Assembly (NCBI RefSeq): GCF_014643595.1 | Contig: NZ_BMJT01000004.1 | Span: 1-64,000, forward strand | DNA length: 64,000 nt | Origin: Lysinibacillus alkalisoli | GTDB taxonomy: Bacteria; Bacillota; Bacilli; Bacillales_A; Planococcaceae | Direction: 5' to 3' | In this document: in pieces, positions 18,807 to 27,885 of the stretch | Position numbering within the stretch: position 1 is the first letter of the stretch | Layout of the letters: every line of letters starts with the position of its first letter | Position numbers and translations under genes: made by a program | The notes under the pieces: generated by a model | Databases searched by the model: none | Seen by the model: the letters and a program-made list of their open reading frames with translations, nothing else | Told to the model about the DNA's origin: nothing

Positions 18807-18906
18807 AAACAAACATACACCCCTTTGTTTGAACGTGAACATTTCTCCCATCCCCTTTGTGAAAAAGAGACGTCTCTAGCGGTCGAGGTTAGAGGCGTCT
18901 CTTTTA
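18794..18906 (+). ncRNA. roxS: small regulatory RNA RoxS (RsaE homologue)
   Basis: The stretch beginning GAAATAAATCACAAAAC carries the two diagnostic C-rich seed regions of RsaE/RoxS, CACCCCTTTGTTTGAA and TCTCCCATCCCCTTTGT. It ends in a 15-base-pair terminator (18863-18877 with 18891-18905, one G-U pair). RsaE/RoxS is conserved in Bacillales between pepF and yjbH, which is exactly its place here. It represses central-metabolism and respiratory mRNAs by base-pairing through the C-rich loops. Identification is from memory of the staphylococcal sequence and synteny. The 5' end is approximate. Confidence 0.88.
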
Positions 18907-18962
18907 TTATGCAAAAATATTATATATTAAAAATGATTAGACAGAATACGGTCTAAAATTAT

Positions 18963-19000
18963 AAAAAAGCAGCGTAACGATTCCCGTTACGCTGCTTGTT
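18963..19000. terminator. terminator of the yjbI-yjbH operon
   Basis: Stem AAGCAGCGTAACG / CGTTACGCTGCTT (18967-18979 with 18985-18997); on the minus strand it is followed by TTTTTTA, downstream of yjbH. Confidence 0.88.
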
Positions 19001-19044
19001 ATTTTATACAAATAATATAGTAAGTTTTTGAGTTAATAGTTATA

Positions 19045-19866
19045 TTATATAATGGCTTTACGAGGGCGCCATAATGTATGCTGTTCGGTTTGGAGACGCT
19101 CAATTTTTTGCTGTAACATACGTTTTTTCAATTCACGTTCAACATGCTCAATAGGTAATGAATAAATAAATGCGATTTCTTGAGTTGTTAATGTTGAATA
19201 ACGTATAAATAAATCTTCCATAGAAGGCAGTGGTCTAGGTATCAGTTGTTCTTCTAGCATCTCTGCCAAAATATGCTCGTAAATATTATAATCATAATTC
19301 CCACTTACTTTCAAACCTTCATCTTCCACACATTCATTGAAGAAGACAATACTTGGTACTTCATCCACTTCCATTTCACGTCGAATATATAAATCACATT
19401 GTAATGCTTTTGCTGATTCTTTAGAGCCAAAGTCAGACGAAAATTCAGTCATATCTAATTTAATATCACGTGCGATTTGCAATAGTGTTTGATAGGATGT
19501 GATGCTGACTTCATTTGTGAGGATATATTCTTGTAGTTTTGCTAAAAAGCGCAAACCAGCACGCTTACCTTGTAATTCCGCTGCTTTAATAGCAAGCGAT
19601 GGTAAAACAGGATGATTAATATCAATGGTTTCATCTGATAATCCATTTTTTCGTTTATTACTTAAGCAATTCAAGGATGATAAATCACTGCTCAGCACTA
19701 AACGCCATGTGAAGTAATGATCATACTCTAATTGGAATTTGCGAATCGTTGTGAGCATTTCAAACATACTAGCATGTAATGGGTCCAAAAATACATAAAG
19801 CTCAATGGGCTTATTGAGCGACACAGGCGAAGTAACAGGTTCTGAAAGCATAGGGCTATTATTCAC
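19045..19866 (-). CDS. spxH: Spx adaptor YjbH/SpxH, lacking the CxxC motif
   Basis: A 273-residue DsbA/thioredoxin-like protein of the YjbH family, which binds Spx and hands it to ClpXP. Family features are YVFLDPL at the start of the fold, EYDHYFTWRLVLSSD, the helical insert, and the PSIVFFNE cis-proline strand. The usual CxxC after 'DPL' is replaced by HASM, and the His/Cys-rich N-terminus of B. subtilis YjbH is absent. The protein therefore cannot use those thiols for redox or zinc sensing. It overlaps yjbI by four bases (ATGA), with yjbI first in the operon. Confidence 0.88.
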   Translation of the reverse strand: MNNSPMLSEPVTSPVSLNKPIELYVFLDPLHASMFEMLTTIRKFQLEYDHYFTWRLVLSSDLSSLNCLSNKRKNGLSDETIDINHPVLPSLAIKAAELQGKRAGLRFLAKLQEYILTNEVSITSYQTLLQIARDIKLDMTEFSSDFGSKESAKALQCDLYIRREMEVDEVPSIVFFNECVEDEGLKVSGNYDYNIYEHILAEMLEEQLIPRPLPSMEDLFIRYSTLTTQEIAFIYSLPIEHVERELKKRMLQQKIERLQTEQHTLWRPRKAII

Positions 19867-20264
19867 TCATTCTCCCCCTCATCTATATTCTGTGTGTTAA
19901 TCATATGATGAGCAGTTAATACTAAACGTTTATAATATATCTCTCTAAATTTTGGTTCTAGTTCAACCTCATCCATTGCTTCCGCCATACACTCAAGCCA
20001 AGCTTGTGCTGCATCAGGTGTAATCGGAAAGTTCATGTGGCGTGCACGCATCATCGGATGTCCGTGTTCTTCAGTAAAAAGATTGGGGCCACCTAAGTAT
20101 TGTGTCTGAAATTGAATTTGTTTACGTATCGTTTCTGTTAAATCCTCTGGAAAAATAGGGATCAAAACAGGATGTACTGCAACGCGTTTATAAAACGCAT
20201 GCATCAGTTCAGATAATTTTTCAGCCCCTATTTCATCATAAGGCACAGTGTAATTTCGACTCAT
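19863..20264 (-). CDS. yjbI: group II truncated haemoglobin
   Basis: A 133-residue 2/2 globin. The proximal histidine lies in GHPMMRARHMNFPIT, with the family YLGGP segment before it and the FYxRV helix at the N-terminus. Group II trHbs bind O2 and NO in the cytosol. First gene of the yjbI-yjbH pair, with coupled translation. Start ATG 20264 follows AGGAG. Confidence 0.93.
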   Translation of the reverse strand: MSRNYTVPYDEIGAEKLSELMHAFYKRVAVHPVLIPIFPEDLTETIRKQIQFQTQYLGGPNLFTEEHGHPMMRARHMNFPITPDAAQAWLECMAEAMDEVELEPKFREIYYKRLVLTAHHMINTQNIDEGENE

Positions 20265-20470
20265 AGGTGTGATACTCCTTTAATCTCATTTTATTCAATA
20301 TTGCTCGGCACCGATCAGTACGATGTTGCATACTTTCAATAACACGTAACGATTATGTTTTATGTCGTTATTATTATTTTAGCAATGCCCTTTGTTTAAA
20401 ACAAATAAATCGCTCATTCACTCTAGTTTGCTAAATCAATAGTCACTATTTTAGCACAAAATCTTATAAT

Positions 20471-20512
20471 AAAAAATATAAGCTGTCCCCAATAGCATGG
20501 ACAGCCTATAAC
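20471..20512 (-). terminator. terminator of the yjbK-yjbJ operon
   Basis: On the minus strand TATAGGCTGTCC pairs with GGACAGCTTATA, followed by TTTTTT, downstream of the lytic transglycosylase gene. The remaining bases to yjbI show no other clear signal. Confidence 0.75.
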
Positions 20513-20548
20513 TAGAGATTAAAAATGGCGCATTTTTCACTTTATACG

Positions 20549-21313
20549 TTAAGCATGATAATAACCAAGGACTTTTCTAACATAGTTTTGAGTTTCTTTA
20601 AATGGTGGGACACCACCATATTTTGCAACATTACCTGGTCCTGCATTATAAGCAGCTAATGTGAGGGTTAAATCTTTACCATGTTTGTTATACATCTCAC
20701 TAATATACTTTGTCGCACCCATGATATTTTGTTCATTGTCAAATGGGTTTGTAACACCAATATAACGCGCCGTACCAGGCATTAATTGCATCAGCCCTTG
20801 TGCCCCTGCATGACTTACGACGCTAGGGTTGAAGTTAGACTCTTGTTTAATAATTGCTGCGATTAATTTTTCTGGAATACCATATGTAGCGGAAGCTTTT
20901 TTTATAATATTGCTATATTGATTGGCGCCAGCTAAAGCACCTGTAAATGTGGTGGAACCTGCAATGTTTTCAAAGTTTGTCTTACTAGTTGTAGGCATTA
21001 GTGGATTTGTTTTCATGCCAAAGCCATATTGTAAGGGCTTTAAAGCACTTGCTTCAATAGTACCTAACATAGAAGAGGATAAGTTAGCATCACCTGTGTA
21101 GCGTAATAAATCAAAATAAGAGCCTTCTGTACCAGAAGTTGCTCCCATGTTAAAAACATCGCCAAACTGTTGCGGTTTGCTATACTGCCCTAACATATCT
21201 TGAATCATACTTTGAAAAGAATCATTGCTTTGTTGTGTTGGGTTAGACGATGTGTTACCTAGTGTTTGTAACGCTTGAATTTGCATCATAGTCGTCATCG
21301 CTTTAATATCCAA
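20549..21313 (-). CDS. lytic transglycosylase, SLT domain (YjbJ/CwlQ-like)
   Basis: A 254-residue protein. The C-terminal half (about 140-254) is an SLT/Slt70 lysozyme-like domain with catalytic glutamate in KQESNFNP, then SHAGAQGLMQLMPGTA and LAAYNAGPGNV. The N-terminal half is low-complexity and Q/S/M-rich. There is no signal peptide or membrane segment, as in YjbJ (CwlQ) of B. subtilis, a muramidase/transglycosylase tied to flagella. Start is TTG 21313, preceded by AAGGGTGA; a start ATG is not available near it. It begins six bases after yjbK ends, same operon. Confidence 0.85.
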   Translation of the reverse strand: MDIKAMTTMMQIQALQTLGNTSSNPTQQSNDSFQSMIQDMLGQYSKPQQFGDVFNMGATSGTEGSYFDLLRYTGDANLSSSMLGTIEASALKPLQYGFGMKTNPLMPTTSKTNFENIAGSTTFTGALAGANQYSNIIKKASATYGIPEKLIAAIIKQESNFNPSVVSHAGAQGLMQLMPGTARYIGVTNPFDNEQNIMGATKYISEMYNKHGKDLTLTLAAYNAGPGNVAKYGGVPPFKETQNYVRKVLGYYHA

Positions 21314-21319
21314 TAGAAA

Positions 21320-21901
21320 TCACCCTTTCTGCGCATGTAATGCATAATTAAAACGCGCAATTTTTTTATCTGTAGCACGCTTAGGAATCTGTTGTTTATG
21401 TAAAAATTCTGAGAAAATAGTTGCGCCAATTTTTTCATCTGCTGCTTCGTATTCTACCTCAAAATCTTCCTTCTGCAAATAGAACGTGTGGTCTAGCACA
21501 AGTGTACCTCCATGGTAAGGGAGCTCTACACGCTCAGTCGTTAATGAGCCAAAACATGCGATCGTAGTGGGGTCTACCCCTTTTGATTGCAAATGTTTTT
21601 TAATAGGTAAGGGAGGTATACCTGTGTTGCGCATTTGCTGTGCTTCCACAGCTGACAAAGGGATTGTCGTTTCGATGCTGCGATTTGCAGTGTCTGCTTC
21701 TTTTAGTGTGCATTCGATATACTGTGAGGTTTCACGAATTCGCAGTGCGCTTTGTAATTTTTTAATAGAAAAATCGGCTGTATCAAAATAGTCATTGCGC
21801 AAAGTGATGATTTGCTCAGGCTGTACAGCAAAGAAGTGAAGTAATCTTTCGTATTCCGTTTGAGTAAGCATATTTTTAAATTCAATTTCTACTTGCTTCA
21901 T
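21320..21901 (-). CDS. yjbK: CYTH-domain protein YjbK
   Basis: A 193-residue CYTH (triphosphate tunnel metalloenzyme) protein. The ExExK signature EIEFKN is at residues 5-10, and other tunnel residues appear in ALRIRE, CTLKE, RVELPY and LDHTF. Bacterial CYTH proteins act on triphosphates such as PPPi or thiamine triphosphate; the substrate here is open. ATG 21901 is seven bases after GAGGTG; the frame extends to TTG 21916, inside that site. Heads an operon with the transglycosylase, divergent from yjbL. Confidence 0.88.
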   Translation of the reverse strand: MKQVEIEFKNMLTQTEYERLLHFFAVQPEQIITLRNDYFDTADFSIKKLQSALRIRETSQYIECTLKEADTANRSIETTIPLSAVEAQQMRNTGIPPLPIKKHLQSKGVDPTTIACFGSLTTERVELPYHGGTLVLDHTFYLQKEDFEVEYEAADEKIGATIFSEFLHKQQIPKRATDKKIARFNYALHAQKG

Positions 21902-22000
21902 GTCGTAACACCTCAATTCATAGTTTATAATGAAATTTTCGCCAACCCTTTAAGGGCTTGTGATAAAATATGAGAAGAAATCATGAAAGGAAGTAAGCCA

Positions 22001-22378
22001 TTGCGTAAACAGCTAAATGTTCAAGCTATTGAACTACAACCTTATACGTTTATTTTAAACGAAAATGAACTGAATGAACAAGTAACAGCAAGTAAACAAG
22101 TTATTGTAGACTCAGATGATTTTGCCTTTATCTACTTACTCGATTCTGGAGAGGGCTATTATTATCTACGGATACAACCTGAGCTTTGGGGTATGTTAGC
22201 ACAAGGTATTATACAACAAAAAGACCCTGTTGCCATCAGTGGTGAAAATACATTGACATTAACGCAATTTAATGAAGAGTTAGAGGCGTTATTATTTAAT
22301 ATTGAAGGTAATGGAAATTATGGTGAAGCATTTGTAGAAGAAGTGGAACGTGTTTTTGCTGCTATTTTACAAGCTTAG
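22001..22378 (+). CDS. YjbL-like UPF0738 family protein
   Basis: A 125-residue acidic cytosolic protein in the yjbL position, between yjbK and yjbM. The pattern VDSDDFAFIYLLDSGEGYYYLRIQPELW matches what I recall of the UPF0738 family, of unknown function. TTG 22001 is favoured because AAAGGAAG lies eight bases upstream. ATG 21983 would give 131 residues but contains that site in its coding region and has only a weak GAGAAG before it. Confidence 0.7.
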   Translation: MRKQLNVQAIELQPYTFILNENELNEQVTASKQVIVDSDDFAFIYLLDSGEGYYYLRIQPELWGMLAQGIIQQKDPVAISGENTLTLTQFNEELEALLFNIEGNGNYGEAFVEEVERVFAAILQA

Positions 22379-22409
22379 TGAAAGGCATGTGTAATGAGGA
22401 GGTTTTGTG

Positions 22410-23078
22410 ATGGGGCAATGGGAAATGTTTTTAGGGCCATACAAACAAGCAGTAGATGAATTAAAAGTTAAATTAAAAGGTATGCGTACACAATTTGGTG
22501 TTGCTAATACAAATTCACCTATTGAGTTTGTCACAGGACGTGTTAAACCACTTGCAAGTATTTATGAGAAAGCGTTAGAAAAAGGATTGGTGTTTCAGCC
22601 TAGCCAATCACTTGGCGAGGAGTTGCAAGATATTGCGGGTTTGCGGATTATGTGTCAATTTGTAGATGATATTGCTACTGTGGCTGAGTTAATTCGTCAA
22701 CGTCAGGATATGCGTGTAATTGAAGAAAGAGACTATATTACGCATAATAAACCAAGTGGCTATCGTTCGCATCATATGTTAATTGAATACCCTGTTGAGA
22801 CAATTCATGGTGTTGTCATTGTATATGGCGAAATACAAATTCGTACACTCGCTATGAATTTTTGGGCATCTATTGAACATTCGTTGAATTATAAATATAA
22901 AGGTGATTTCCCAGAAGAAATTAAACTACGTTTGCAAAGTGCAGCAGAAGCTGCCTTTAAATTAGATGAAGAAATGTCTTCGATACGCAGTGAAATTCAA
23001 GAGGCACAAGTTTACTTTACAGAAAATAAAGAGGGGCACAATCCAAGTATTCATACAAATAAGGAGCGTGAGTCATGA
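22410..23078 (+). CDS. sasB: small alarmone synthetase (YjbM/RelQ, SasB)
   Basis: A 222-residue stand-alone (p)ppGpp synthetase. Synthetase motifs are visible: [62 protein letters not shown]. It lacks hydrolase and regulatory domains, as in RelQ. It makes (p)ppGpp/pGpp from GTP or GDP and ATP. ATG 22410 has GAGGAGG seven bases before; GTG 22407 is too close. It overlaps nadK by four bases, the same coupling as in B. subtilis. Confidence 0.94.
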   Translation: MGQWEMFLGPYKQAVDELKVKLKGMRTQFGVANTNSPIEFVTGRVKPLASIYEKALEKGLVFQPSQSLGEELQDIAGLRIMCQFVDDIATVAELIRQRQDMRVIEERDYITHNKPSGYRSHHMLIEYPVETIHGVVIVYGEIQIRTLAMNFWASIEHSLNYKYKGDFPEEIKLRLQSAAEAAFKLDEEMSSIRSEIQEAQVYFTENKEGHNPSIHTNKERES

Positions 23079-23872
23079 TGAAATTCTCAGTTCAGTCACG
23101 TCGAGATGAACAATCCAATGAGTTGATGCAATTAGCCACCACTTATTTGCAAGACTTTGGGTTAGAGTTAGATGAAGAAAGTCCAGATGTGGTCATCTCA
23201 ATTGGTGGAGATGGCACGCTTTTGCATGCTTTTCATCGCTATAGTCATTTATTAGATACCGTATCATTTGTAGGCATCCATACAGGGCATTTAGGGTTTT
23301 ATGCAGATTGGAAGCCATCTGAGCTAGAAAAACTTGTATTATCTATCGCAAAGCGTGACTTTAGAGTGGTTGCCTATCCATTGTTAGAAATGGTAGTAGA
23401 GCATCATCATTCGCCATCTGAACATCATTTAGCACTGAATGAAGCTACTGTAAAGTCACCAGATGTTACATTAGTGATGGATGTCGAACTCAATGATGAG
23501 CATTTTGAACGCTTTAGAGGCGATGGTTTATGTGTTTCAACACCATCGGGTAGTACCGCTTACAATAAAGCATTAGGCGGTGCTATTATTCATCCGACTT
23601 TACCAGCAATACAAATGACAGAGATTGCATCTATTAATAATCGCGTTTTCCGTACGGTTGGCTCGCCTCTCGTTTTACCAGCGCATCATAAATGTGTGTT
23701 AAAGCCAGTGAATGAACAAAGCTTTAATATGACAGTTGACCATATTCAAGTAGTAAAAAAAGATATTAAGTCGATTACTTTTACTGTAGCTGAACAACGT
23801 ATTCGTTTTGCACGTTTCCGCCCATTCCCATTTTGGGAGCGCGTGCATGAATCGTTTGTTGCCAATGAATAA
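23075..23872 (+). CDS. nadK: NAD kinase
   Basis: A 265-residue ATP-dependent NAD kinase producing NADP. The [14 protein letters not shown] motif (about 43-56), the NEATV loop and the [19 protein letters not shown] glycine-rich block are intact. Starts in an ATGATG run overlapping the sasB stop, with AAGGAG eight bases before the first ATG. Middle gene of the yjbLMNO cluster. Confidence 0.95.
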   Translation: MMKFSVQSRRDEQSNELMQLATTYLQDFGLELDEESPDVVISIGGDGTLLHAFHRYSHLLDTVSFVGIHTGHLGFYADWKPSELEKLVLSIAKRDFRVVAYPLLEMVVEHHHSPSEHHLALNEATVKSPDVTLVMDVELNDEHFERFRGDGLCVSTPSGSTAYNKALGGAIIHPTLPAIQMTEIASINNRVFRTVGSPLVLPAHHKCVLKPVNEQSFNMTVDHIQVVKKDIKSITFTVAEQRIRFARFRPFPFWERVHESFVANE

Positions 23873-24755
23873 TTTTACGATTCAATTCGTAGCACAAACG
23901 CCGCAGTTGCTGAGAGAAGCAATTGCGGCGTATGGCGTTTCTAAACGAGCATTAACAGCCATTAAGTTTCAAGGCGGAAAAATAATGGTGAACGATCAAG
24001 AACAAAATGTACGCTATGCTTTACAAGTTGGAGATTGTGTCTCGATTGAGTTTCCGAGAGAGCAACGAAGCGAAAGTTTAACACCAACCTATGCTCCTCT
24101 TGCTATTCAATATGAAGATGATAGTTTATTAATTGTTAATAAACCAGCCCATCAGAGCACCATACCATCAAAAGAGCACCCTACAAATAGTTTAGCAAAC
24201 GATATTTGTGGTTATTTAGAACAGCAAGGATTAGCAGCAACAGCCCATATTGTCACACGTTTAGACCGTGATACATCAGGGCTCGTCTGTGTAGCTAAAC
24301 ATCGTCATATGCATCACTTAATGAGTGAGCTGCAAAAAAAAGGAGAAATCCAACGTCACTATGAAGCTATTGTTATAGGTGAAGTAGCATCGCAAACAAT
24401 TGAAGCCCCTATAGCTCGTTCGACAACGAGTATAATTGAACGTATGGTAGACTCAAAAGGCAAGTATGCGCGTACAGATGTAACACTCATTGGTAAAGGT
24501 GAAACAGCAGGTGTTGCTTACAGTCATGTCGCTTTATTTTTATACACGGGTCGCACACATCAGATTAGGGTACATATGAGCTATATTGGTCATACATTAT
24601 TAGGCGATGATTTATACGGTGGTGATTGTACGCTTATTAATAGGCAAGCGTTACATTGTGCTAAATTGGCATTTATCCATCCTATTACAGGCGCACCAAT
24701 TAATATAACAATAGATTTACCACAAGATATGCAAAAAATTGTACAACAGCAGTAA
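23847..24755 (+). CDS. RluD/RluA-family pseudouridine synthase (YjbO-like)
   Basis: A 302-residue RNA pseudouridine synthase. It has an N-terminal S4-like segment (FTIQF...[28 protein letters not shown]) and the catalytic domain with [13 protein letters not shown], where the aspartate of RLDRDTSG is the nucleophile, and [28 protein letters not shown]. Target rRNA or tRNA base is not predictable. ATG 23847 follows GGGAG and overlaps nadK by 26 bases; ATG 23865 is an alternative. Confidence 0.9.
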   Translation: MNRLLPMNNFTIQFVAQTPQLLREAIAAYGVSKRALTAIKFQGGKIMVNDQEQNVRYALQVGDCVSIEFPREQRSESLTPTYAPLAIQYEDDSLLIVNKPAHQSTIPSKEHPTNSLANDICGYLEQQGLAATAHIVTRLDRDTSGLVCVAKHRHMHHLMSELQKKGEIQRHYEAIVIGEVASQTIEAPIARSTTSIIERMVDSKGKYARTDVTLIGKGETAGVAYSHVALFLYTGRTHQIRVHMSYIGHTLLGDDLYGGDCTLINRQALHCAKLAFIHPITGAPINITIDLPQDMQKIVQQQ

Positions 24756-24853
24756 AAATCCGTTTTCTTTACAAAAATGGTTTGCTCTAAGTTAAAGAGA
24801 CTACTATTATTAGTGAGGGTAGATAATTTTGCTATTGGAAGGAGGAGACAAAC

Positions 24854-26227
24854 GTGACAACAAAAGAAGAAACCGACACTATAGTTTATGACGAAGCGCA
24901 TTTCATTCAAATGCTAAAAGATAATGACACAGAAGTTTTTCGTGACGCCTTTTTATCTTTACACTCATATGATCAGGCACAGTTTTATGAAAAGGTGGGC
25001 CCTGACATACGAAAGTTAATGTATGCGATTTTGTCTCCTAAAGAGATGGCAGATTTATATGAGGGTCTAGAAGTAGATGATGATGAATATGAATCCTATT
25101 TAAAAGAAATGAACACGACGTATGGGGCAGAGATGCTATCGCATATGTATACGGATGATGCCGTTGACGTGTTAAATGAACTCGACAATCATCAACGTGA
25201 AAGTTATTTAGAGATGATGGATGAAGAAGTAGCGGGTGAGATTAGCGAGTTATTAGGGTATGCAGAAGATACGGCTGGCTCGATTATGACGACAGAGTAT
25301 GTCGCTATTCCTGAAAACTCTACTGTGCGTTCAGCAATGACAATTCTACGTAAAGAGGCTCCTAATGCAGAGACCATTTATTACGTGTTCGTGGTGGATG
25401 ATGTGCATCGCTTAACAGGTGTTGTGTCATTAAGAGACTTAATTATTGCAGAAGAAGAAACGTTAATACGAGACATTATGAATGAACGTGTCGTGATGGT
25501 GCATGTTGATGATGACCAAGAAGCGGTTGCTCAAATTATGAAGGACTATAATTTCTTAGCTACACCAGTTATTGATAATAAGGGTAAGCTTTTAGGGATT
25601 ATTACAGTCGATGATATTATTGATGTCATTGACGAAGAGGCATCAGAAGACTACTCTAAACTTGCAGGTATTTCTGATATGGATAAGTTTGATATGAATC
25701 CGCTTCAATCTGCGACAAAGCGCTTACCTTGGCTTGTTGTCTTATTATTTTTAGGCATGTTGACAGCCAATTTAATGGGACAATTTGAGGCAACCTTAGA
25801 AAAGGTAGCATTGCTCGCTATTTTTATTCCTTTGATTGCTGGTACAAGTGGGAATAGTGGTACACAGGCATTAGCAGTAGCAATTCGTGGTATTGCAACA
25901 GGTGATTTAGAAAAGGAAAATAAATTTAAGTTATTAATACGTGAAATGTTTACAGGTATGATTATGGGTGTTGTATGTGGTTTAATTATTATTGGTATTG
26001 TGTACTTTTGGAAGGGTGAGCTATTGTTAGGTATGTTAGTAGGGGCAGCTATTTGTTGTTCTATTATCGTGGCAACGTTAGCAGGCTCCTTCATTCCATT
26101 ATTAATGCACCGCTTGAAAATTGACCCAGCAGTGGCATCAGGGCCATTTATTACAACATTAAATGATATTACAAGTATCTTAATTTATTTAGGCTTAGCT
26201 ACAGTATTTTTAAGCCAGATTGGATAA
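24854..26227 (+). CDS. mgtE: magnesium transporter MgtE
   Basis: A 457-residue Mg2+ channel/transporter. Domain order: acidic N domain (about 1-135), two CBS domains (about 140-265: GSIMTTEYVAIPEN, GVVSLRDLI, DIMNERVVMVHVDD, GIITVDDIIDVI), the plug helix, then five membrane helices with the pore signature PLIAGTSGNSGTQAL. The CBS/N domains close the pore at high internal Mg2+. Start is GTG 24854 with a strong GGAAGGAGGAG. The 98-base leader is too short for a full M-box and shows none of its conserved elements. Confidence 0.95.
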   Translation: MTTKEETDTIVYDEAHFIQMLKDNDTEVFRDAFLSLHSYDQAQFYEKVGPDIRKLMYAILSPKEMADLYEGLEVDDDEYESYLKEMNTTYGAEMLSHMYTDDAVDVLNELDNHQRESYLEMMDEEVAGEISELLGYAEDTAGSIMTTEYVAIPENSTVRSAMTILRKEAPNAETIYYVFVVDDVHRLTGVVSLRDLIIAEEETLIRDIMNERVVMVHVDDDQEAVAQIMKDYNFLATPVIDNKGKLLGIITVDDIIDVIDEEASEDYSKLAGISDMDKFDMNPLQSATKRLPWLVVLLFLGMLTANLMGQFEATLEKVALLAIFIPLIAGTSGNSGTQALAVAIRGIATGDLEKENKFKLLIREMFTGMIMGVVCGLIIIGIVYFWKGELLLGMLVGAAICCSIIVATLAGSFIPLLMHRLKIDPAVASGPFITTLNDITSILIYLGLATVFLSQIG

Positions 26228-26233
26228 GGGAAT

Positions 26234-26278
26234 GGGGTTGTTTAGTGAGAGTTATTTGCTAAACAATCCTATTTTTGT
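26234..26278 (+). terminator. intrinsic terminator after mgtE
   Basis: Stem GTTGTTTAG / CTAAACAAT with a 13-base loop and a following ATTTTTG tract, ending just before the histidine-kinase ribosome site. Confidence 0.65.
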
Positions 26279-26292
26279 CTAGGAGGGCGTGT

Positions 26293-27885
26293 ATGAAGAT
26301 AACATTTAACACAAAGCTTGTACTTGTGATGACACTTTTTATTTTATTCATTAGTGTCATTTTCTCTGTTGTGTTATACAGTTTCATGAAAGATATGGTT
26401 AAGCAACAAACAGGTAACCGAGCAATAGCTGTGGCAGAAAGTATTGCACATATGCCATCTGTACAAGAAGCATTTCATCATGATAATCCAACGAGTATTA
26501 TTCAGCCTATCATTATGCCTATTATGAAGGCTACAGATGCACAGTTTATCGTTGTGGGCGATCGTAATAGCATTCGAGTTGCACACCCTGTTGTCGCTAA
26601 CATTGGTAAACCTATGGAAGGGGAGGATAATGCACGTGCTTTCTTAGGAGAGACGTATGTTTCCGAGTCTGTAGGTTCTCTTGGTGCATCATTGCGCGGG
26701 AAAACGCCAATAAGAGATAAACGAGGAGATATTGTAGGTGTTGTATCAGTAGGTTTTTTTATACAGGATCTTGAAGCCTTCACATTATTCACAACGAAAA
26801 AACTAGTGGCGCTATTATTAGCCGTTATACTAGGTGGTCTTATCGGTGCTTTTATTATTTCCTACGTATTAAAGAAGCAATTGTATGGGCTAGCACCTGA
26901 TGAAATCGTGAAGCAATTTATTGAAAAGGAAAATATTTTACAATTTACACAAGAAGGTGTTATCGCAACAGACAACGAAGGTAAAATCACGTTAATGAAC
27001 GACCAAGCTGAGCAGTTATTAGCCCTTACATCATCAGCGCTCGTAGGTCAACAAGCTGATATTGCTTTGCCACAATTGCACATAAGACAAGTGATAAACA
27101 CAGGGAAAAGACTACATGACTATGAAGTGATTATAGGAGACGAGATATTGTTAATTAATGCTATACCTATGATGAAGGCACGCAAGTTACATGGTGTCGT
27201 GGCAACATTTAGGAGTAAACATGATATGGATTGGTTACAACAAGAACTAATAAAGACAAAACAATATGCCAATGCCTTGCGTTCTCAAACCCATGAGTTT
27301 TCGAATAAATTACATGTGATTTATGGCTTATTACAATTGAATGAACGAGACGAAGCGATGGCCATGATAAAAAAAGAAAGTGAGTTATCAACTACCCTTG
27401 TATATCAATTAATTGATCAAATTGCTGACCCATATGTAAGTGCTATGTTAATTGCAAAATTGCACGTGGCACAAGAACAGCACAGTGCTTTTATAATTGA
27501 TGATACAAGTAAACTTAGTACGATAGTAGAGCCCACAGTTCGTCATGCTTTGCTTACAGCATTAGGTAATGTTTTAGATAATGCTATGGAGGCGATTCGT
27601 GACCAAAAGAATCAACAGATTTATTTATATTTCACAGATATAGGAAATGAAATTGTATTTGAAATTGAGAATAGTGGTGTAGTCATTCCAGCAGTTCATC
27701 GAGACAGGATTTTTCAATATGGTTTTACTACGAAAAGTAAGGGAGAGAGACGTGGTGTGGGGCTTGCCTTATCACGCGAGTTATTGCGTAATGTAGGTGG
27801 CGATATTTATGTGGAGGATAGCGAAGAAGATACTTGTTTTATTATTACACTACCAAAGGAGGCAATATCATGTATGACGTTGTGA
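26293..27885 (+). CDS. CitA/DcuS-family sensor histidine kinase
   Basis: A 530-residue membrane kinase. Order: TM1 (about 7-30), extracytoplasmic PAS-like sensor (about 31-165), TM2 (about 168-190), cytoplasmic PAS (about 205-310), histidine helix with THEFSNKLHVIYGLLQL (phospho-His in that block) and HATPase (NVLDNAMEA, GVGLAL). The sensor has the citrate/dicarboxylate-site pattern RVAHP and LRGKTPI, equivalent to the RxxH and RxK ligand residues of CitA. ATG 26293 follows AGGAGGG. It overlaps the response-regulator gene by 16 bases and lies before a citrate transporter, so citrate or a related carboxylate is the likely signal. Confidence 0.9.
   Translation: MKITFNTKLVLVMTLFILFISVIFSVVLYSFMKDMVKQQTGNRAIAVAESIAHMPSVQEAFHHDNPTSIIQPIIMPIMKATDAQFIVVGDRNSIRVAHPVVANIGKPMEGEDNARAFLGETYVSESVGSLGASLRGKTPIRDKRGDIVGVVSVGFFIQDLEAFTLFTTKKLVALLLAVILGGLIGAFIISYVLKKQLYGLAPDEIVKQFIEKENILQFTQEGVIATDNEGKITLMNDQAEQLLALTSSALVGQQADIALPQLHIRQVINTGKRLHDYEVIIGDEILLINAIPMMKARKLHGVVATFRSKHDMDWLQQELIKTKQYANALRSQTHEFSNKLHVIYGLLQLNERDEAMAMIKKESELSTTLVYQLIDQIADPYVSAMLIAKLHVAQEQHSAFIIDDTSKLSTIVEPTVRHALLTALGNVLDNAMEAIRDQKNQQIYLYFTDIGNEIVFEIENSGVVIPAVHRDRIFQYGFTTKSKGERRGVGLALSRELLRNVGGDIYVEDSEEDTCFIITLPKEAISCMTL

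Noticed and set aside
24756-24853. M-box magnesium riboswitch before mgtE
   Set aside because: The interval is under 100 bases and none of the conserved M-box elements or a terminator is seen.
25705-26094. A 129-codon minus-strand frame inside mgtE
   Set aside because: Antisense to the conserved membrane domain; an amino-acid composition artefact of hydrophobic codons.
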